Assembly (NCBI RefSeq): GCF_000196515.1
Contig: NC_014248.1
Location: 2,473,001-2,537,000, forward strand
Source of the DNA: 'Nostoc azollae' 0708
Lineage (GTDB): Bacteria; Cyanobacteriota; Cyanobacteriia; Cyanobacteriales; Nostocaceae
Direction of reading: 5' to 3'
DNA length: 64,000 nucleotides
A program made the position numbers and the translations under genes. Numbering within the stretch: the stretch's first letter is position 1; the number at the start of each line of letters is the position of its first letter. This document shows, one piece after another, positions 60,474 through 64,000 of this stretch. A model generated the notes under the pieces. The model did not search any database. It saw only the letters and a program-made list of their open reading frames with translations, and was not told where the DNA came from.

Positions 60474-60959
60474 ATGAGTATCGTCACGAAAGCTATCGTG
60501 AATGCTGATGCAGAAGCTCGCTACCTCAGCCCCGGTGAATTAAATCGCATTAAGAGCTTTGTTGCTGGTGGCTCACAACGTCTCCGCATCGCTCAAGTAT
60601 TGACTGACAACCGCGAAAGCATTGTTAAACAAGCTGGCAACCAATTGTTCCAAAAGCGTCCTGATGTTGTTTCCCCTGGTGGTAACGCTTACGGTCAAGA
60701 AATGACAGCTACTTGTCTTCGTGACCTTGACTACTACTTGCGTCTTGTAACCTACGGAATCGTTTCTGGTGATGTAACCCCCATCGAAGAAATCGGTATC
60801 GTTGGTGTACGTGAAATGTACAGGTCTTTGGGTACTCCCATTGAAGCTGTTGCTGGTGGCGTTACTGCTATGAAGAGCGTTGCTTCTACCCTGTTGTCTG
60901 CTGAAGACGCTGCTGAAGCTGGTTCTTACTTCGACTATGTTGTTGGTGCAATGGGTTAA
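60474..60959 (+). CDS. apcA: Allophycocyanin alpha subunit
   Basis: 161 aa, exact family length. Chromophore attachment Cys81 is in [32 protein letters not shown] and the C-terminal [11 protein letters not shown] are typical of ApcA. With ApcB it forms the (alpha-beta)3 trimers of the phycobilisome core and carries one phycocyanobilin. Strong ribosome binding site GGAGGA. It is upstream of apcB (67 bp gap) in the same transcript. Confidence 0.99.
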   Translation: MSIVTKAIVNADAEARYLSPGELNRIKSFVAGGSQRLRIAQVLTDNRESIVKQAGNQLFQKRPDVVSPGGNAYGQEMTATCLRDLDYYLRLVTYGIVSGDVTPIEEIGIVGVREMYRSLGTPIEAVAGGVTAMKSVASTLLSAEDAAEAGSYFDYVVGAMG

Positions 60960-61026
60960 GTTACAGCTATTTAACTGCTGAAACTAAAACTGTTGCAATC
61001 AAGTTGGAAATAAGGAAATAACAACA

Positions 61027-61512
61027 ATGCAAGACGCAATTACCTCTGTAATTAATTCTTCTGACGTTCAAGGTAAATACCTTGACACCGCTGCTTTAGA
61101 AAAGCTCAAAGGCTACTTCGCTACTGGTGAACTTCGCGTTCGTGCAGCTACAACCATTAGTGCTAATGCTGCTGCTATCGTTAAAGAAGCTGTAGCTAAG
61201 TCCTTGTTGTACTCTGATATCACCCGTCCCGGTGGTAATATGTACACCACCCGTCGTTACGCAGCTTGTATCCGTGACTTGGATTACTACTTGCGTTATT
61301 CCACCTACGCTATGTTGGCTGGAGATGCTTCCATCCTCGACGAGCGCGTATTAAACGGTTTGAAAGAAACCTACAATTCCTTGGGTGTACCCGTAGGCTC
61401 TACCGTTCAAGCTATCCAAGCCATGAAAGAAGTAACTGCAAGCTTGGTTGGTCCTGACGCTGGGAAAGAAATGGGCGTTTACTTCGACTATATCTCCTCT
61501 GGCTTGAGCTAG
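61027..61512 (+). CDS. apcB: Allophycocyanin beta subunit
   Basis: 161 aa. Chromophore Cys81 is in [20 protein letters not shown]. Asn71 (RPGGNMYTT) is the residue methylated in beta subunits by CpcM in other cyanobacteria. The C-terminus [11 protein letters not shown] is typical. Partner of ApcA in core trimers. Confidence 0.99.
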   Translation: MQDAITSVINSSDVQGKYLDTAALEKLKGYFATGELRVRAATTISANAAAIVKEAVAKSLLYSDITRPGGNMYTTRRYAACIRDLDYYLRYSTYAMLAGDASILDERVLNGLKETYNSLGVPVGSTVQAIQAMKEVTASLVGPDAGKEMGVYFDYISSGLS

Positions 61513-61523
61513 GAGTTAGGTTT

Positions 61524-61543
61524 GCACTTAATAAATTAGGTGC
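61524..61543 (+). terminator. Hairpin between apcB and apcC
   Basis: GCAC-T-TAAT-AA-ATTA-G-GTGC, a stem of eight pairs with one mismatch, lies 12 bp after the apcB stop and is followed by a weak T-rich tract. It probably attenuates or processes the transcript, so that apcAB mRNA exceeds apcABC, matching the far lower need for ApcC. Confidence 0.55.
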
Positions 61544-61726
61544 GGCTTTATTAAGGTTTGGAAATCAATTGTCAGTGCTAGAAAGTTCTCTTGCTGATTA
61601 ATTGTAAGTGTTATCAGTCTAGTATTGATGGTTGATTCCCAGACTTGGAAAAAATAATTAAAGATTTTGACTCAAGATATTTGAGATAAAAAAGTTTTCC
61701 CAACAATATCAGGAGATTAGAAAAAA

Positions 61727-61933
61727 ATGGCTCGTTTATTTAAAGTAACTGCTTGTGTTCCCAGCCAATCCAGAGTTCGCACTCAACGCGAATTACAAAA
61801 TACCTACTTCACCAAGTTCGTTGCATTTGAGAACTGGTTCCGCGAACAGCAACGCATCATGAAAATGGGTGGCAAAATAGTTAAGGTGGAACTAGCAACT
61901 GGCAAACAAGGTATAAATACTGGTTTACTTTAA
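61727..61933 (+). CDS. apcC: Phycobilisome 7.8-kDa core linker ApcC
   Basis: 68 aa. MARLFKVTACVPSQSRVRTQ, RELQNTYFTKFVAFENWFRE and IVKVELATGKQGINTGLL are the complete small linker (CpcD/ApcC fold). It caps the end trimers of core cylinders. It is 214 bp after apcB and is followed by a clear intrinsic terminator. Confidence 0.98.
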   Translation: MARLFKVTACVPSQSRVRTQRELQNTYFTKFVAFENWFREQQRIMKMGGKIVKVELATGKQGINTGLL

Positions 61934-62396
61934 TTTCTATAAATCAAAGATTATATTGGTAGATTTGTAAGGGGTCAGTTATGACCTCTTTTTTTGTAGC
62001 TATCAGCTATCAAGAACTATACTGGCGTTGTGGTGTTGTAGATGAAAACTGCGGAAACGGTTGGGTATTTAATAAATATAGTTTAGTTTATTGTTTGCAG
62101 AAAATTGATATTAAGATGCTATAGCAATCCCCCTCAGCATTTTCAATATTTAATTGAAGCAAATTTATAAACATCTACGCATCGTATTAAGTATCCATTA
62201 TCACCCAGCCACTGCTCTTTACTACGCCAGTAATAGACTGAAAAAATAAAATATACAGATGTTACTTCAACATCTGTACAGATTCTTAACTCTTATTTCT
62301 AAACAGGAAGAAACGTTAAATATTGTTCAGATTTATGAAATCGCCAATATCATAACGTTTTACTGCGGGCCACTGCATAACTATTAGCTGCTCTAA
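61934..62396. other. Intergenic region after the apc operon
   Basis: 463 bp, no ORF. The first 62 bp hold the operon terminator. The remainder is AT-rich and featureless to my eye. Confidence 0.4.
61970..61995 (+). terminator. Intrinsic terminator of the apc operon
   Basis: AGGGGTCA-GTTA-TGACCTCT forms an 8-bp stem (one G-U pair) with a 4-nt loop, followed by seven T residues to 61995. It lies 36 bp after the apcC stop. Confidence 0.9.
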
Positions 62397-62872
62397 TTAC
62401 TCAACATTACCTCTAGCGGCTTTATTCTCTGCTAGTTCTTGTTCTATTTGACTCCGTTCATAGTTATTTGGACCAAAAGACCCTTTCAGTATTCTTCCCC
62501 TGTGCGTTTGAGCATATTGACGGGATCTTTTTGTCTACTTCCAGTTCCCAAATCTTTAGGAATTACTTCACCTGCTCGCTTCCCACTTTCAATATAATCA
62601 TCACTACTGGATGGTGTTGTATAGACTTTTTCCTTTCGTCGCTCTTGAGTAGAATAAAAAGGTCTGACAACCTCATCTCTGACTATCTTCCTCTTTTGAG
62701 TAGAATAAAAAGGCCTGACAATTTCTACTTTGTGAGTTTTGTCTGAATAATAACCACTAGCGTGAACTGAAGCTACAGGTAAACTCAGCAGTAAGAATAA
62801 ACTTACCAATATAGTGAGGACTAATTTCCGGGATATTTGATCAAATATGCTCTTGATTTTTAACATTGGCAA
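62397..62872 (-). pseudogene. Secreted hypothetical protein with a late frameshift
   Basis: From ATG 62872 the product has a signal peptide (KLVLTILVSLFLLLSLPVAS, VHASG), two RPFYSTQ repeats in KVEIVRPFYSTQKRKIVRDE and VVRPFYSTQERRKEKVYTT, and PKDLGTGSRQKDPVNMLKR-TGEEY, stopping at 62486. Shifting frame by one base at that point gives GSFGPNNYERSQIEQELAEN, KAARGNVE and a stop at 62397, which I recall as the normal continuation of this cyanobacterial family (GTGSRQ-NPVNMLKR-GEE...ENY-RS-IEQELA-N). So a 1-bp indel near 62487 removes about 30 residues. The truncated 128-aa form might still be exported. Confidence 0.65.
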
Positions 62873-63000
62873 ATCTCCTCATCGCTTTTTTGCAAATGCC
62901 TGAATGTTAAAAAATTCTCATTGGGCTAACGTCTTCCCTGGGGTTAGTTATTTTAGAAACATCTGTTCATAGGGAATAGAAAAGGGAAGAAGATATGATA

Positions 63001-64000
63001 TTAAGCTATGGTGACTAGAGGAGATAAATAAATATCTTGAATGGCGTGAAATAACTTCACTCCTTCTGCAAAGGGACGCTGGAAAGTCTTCCGTCCCGAA
63101 ATTAAACCTGTACCTCCAGCACGTTTATTAATTATGGCAGTCCGCACAGCTTCGGCAAAATCATTCTTACCAGAACCACCACCAGAATTGATTAATCCTA
63201 CCCTTCCACAGTAACAATTGAGGACTTGATAGCGAGTTAAATCTATGGGGTGTTCAGTTGTCAAATCTGTGTAAATTCGCTCATTGGTTTTACCGTAACT
63301 CTTACCTGTGGCTTGAGCAACTGCACCATAACCATTATTACATTCGGGTAACTTTTGTTTAATGATATCGGCTTCAATTGTCACACCTAAATGGTTTGCT
63401 TGTCCGGTTAAGTCGGCGGCGAGGTGATAATCTTGATCTTGTTTAAAAGTGCTATTCCGTAAATAACACCATAAAACTGTTACCAAACCCAATTTATGGG
63501 CGTATTTAAAAGCTTGACTAACTTCTTGAATTTGTCTGGTAGATTGTTCTGAACCAAAGTAAATTGTTGCCCCTACTGCTGTCGCTCCCAAATTCCAAGC
63601 TTGTTCAACGTCAGCAAACATAATTTGGTCAAATTGATTGGGATAGGTTAATAATTCATTATGGTTAAGTTTGACGATAAAAGGAATTCTATGGGCATAT
63701 TTACGGGCAATAATGCCTAATACACCTAAAGTTGTAGCGACAGCGTTACAGCCACCTTCTATTGACAATTTGACAATATTTTTTGGGTCAAAATAAATTG
63801 GATTGGGTGCAAATGATGCACCTGCGGAGTGTTCAACCCCTTGGTCTACAGGGAGAATAGATAGATAGCCTGTATTGGCTAATCTACCTGTGGAATAGAT
63901 GTGTTTGAGATTTCGTAAGACTTGGGGAGAGCGATTGCTATTTACCCAAATTCTATCTATAAAATCTGACCCTGGTAGATGTAATAAATCCTGGGAAACT
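63001..64000 (-). CDS. Class I fructose-bisphosphate aldolase (DhnA/FbaB type), 5' end outside window
   Basis: The frame is open to the window end (base 64000), giving 333 visible codons of an expected roughly 360. Conserved parts: [20 protein letters not shown] (active-site Asp), [11 protein letters not shown] (a candidate Schiff-base Lys), [40 protein letters not shown] and [16 protein letters not shown] (phosphate-binding, with GRKTFQRP). It is a cytoplasmic enzyme of the Calvin cycle and glycolysis that cleaves or forms fructose-1,6-bisphosphate via a Schiff base. An internal ATG at 63768 should not be mistaken for the start. Confidence 0.92.
   Translation of the reverse strand, partial: VSQDLLHLPGSDFIDRIWVNSNRSPQVLRNLKHIYSTGRLANTGYLSILPVDQGVEHSAGASFAPNPIYFDPKNIVKLSIEGGCNAVATTLGVLGIIARKYAHRIPFIVKLNHNELLTYPNQFDQIMFADVEQAWNLGATAVGATIYFGSEQSTRQIQEVSQAFKYAHKLGLVTVLWCYLRNSTFKQDQDYHLAADLTGQANHLGVTIEADIIKQKLPECNNGYGAVAQATGKSYGKTNERIYTDLTTEHPIDLTRYQVLNCYCGRVGLINSGGGSGKNDFAEAVRTAIINKRAGGTGLISGRKTFQRPFAEGVKLFHAIQDIYLSPLVTIA

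Overview
The window is from a filamentous, heterocyst-forming-type cyanobacterium (Nostocales). The allophycocyanin operon apcE-apcA-apcB-apcC, a CyaB-type GAF-GAF-PAS adenylate cyclase, a TM0106-type nuclease, paired half-size Gdt1 proteins, sparse HIP1 octamers (GCGATCGC) and heptanucleotide tandem repeats all point that way. At least fourteen decaying genes or transposons lie among intact housekeeping genes, and many are killed only by in-frame stop codons. That suggests a lineage undergoing genome erosion. The Azolla symbiont Nostoc (Trichormus) azollae is my best guess, but it is an inference and not proven here.

Layout. 1-6.3 kb: the end of a PAS/histidine-kinase/receiver hybrid, a small secreted protein, a GDYXXLXY/DUF2157 membrane pair and an RsmB-like RNA methyltransferase. 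6.4-20.1 kb: a type III-D-like CRISPR-Cas locus. It has cas6 (opposite strand), a nearly extinct array, a frameshifted csx3, a Csx3-P-loop fusion, cas10 with an intact GGDD, csm3-like cas7, csx10 (cas5), a small-subunit candidate, a broken CARF gene, three more Cas7-like RAMPs and two unrecognised small proteins. 20.1-21.6 kb: gene debris, including an Uma2 relic. 21.8-24.8 kb: an FG-GAP repeat protein and aminopeptidase P. 24.8-30.3 kb: a transposon graveyard (IS1634-like with long inverted ends, IS701, Uma2 relic). 30.3-34.7 kb: YjbQ, a MurG-like glycosyltransferase, a broken class V aminotransferase and the TM0106 nuclease. 34.8-37.6 kb: IS1634, IS5 and IS66 relics plus a DUF1822 relic. 37.9-46.9 kb: the adenylate cyclase, a membrane protein, a Gdt1 pair, another IS5 relic, mnmG and a protein with a PilP/GspC-like tail. 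48.4-51.4 kb: ComFB, a coiled-coil membrane protein, a broken CBS gene and purU. 51.5-55.9 kb: a Gld-type ABC operon (ATPase, permease, GldG-like, DUF4340). 56.8-62.0 kb: the apc operon. 62.4-64 kb: a frameshifted secreted protein and a class I fructose-bisphosphate aldolase cut by the window end.

How it fits together. In the CRISPR locus, Cas6 would mature crRNAs. Cas10, the Cas7-like subunits, Csx10 and the small subunit would form the effector, and Cas10 could make cyclic oligoadenylate. The only recognisable CARF effector is dead, whereas the Csx3 fusion (a cOA-degrading family) is intact. The gene order cas7-csx10-cas11 repeats the domain order of the fused Cas7-Cas5-Cas11 subunit known from Synechocystis type III-Dv. 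In the apc cluster, the four-repeat ApcE scaffolds a core built from ApcA/ApcB and capped by ApcC.
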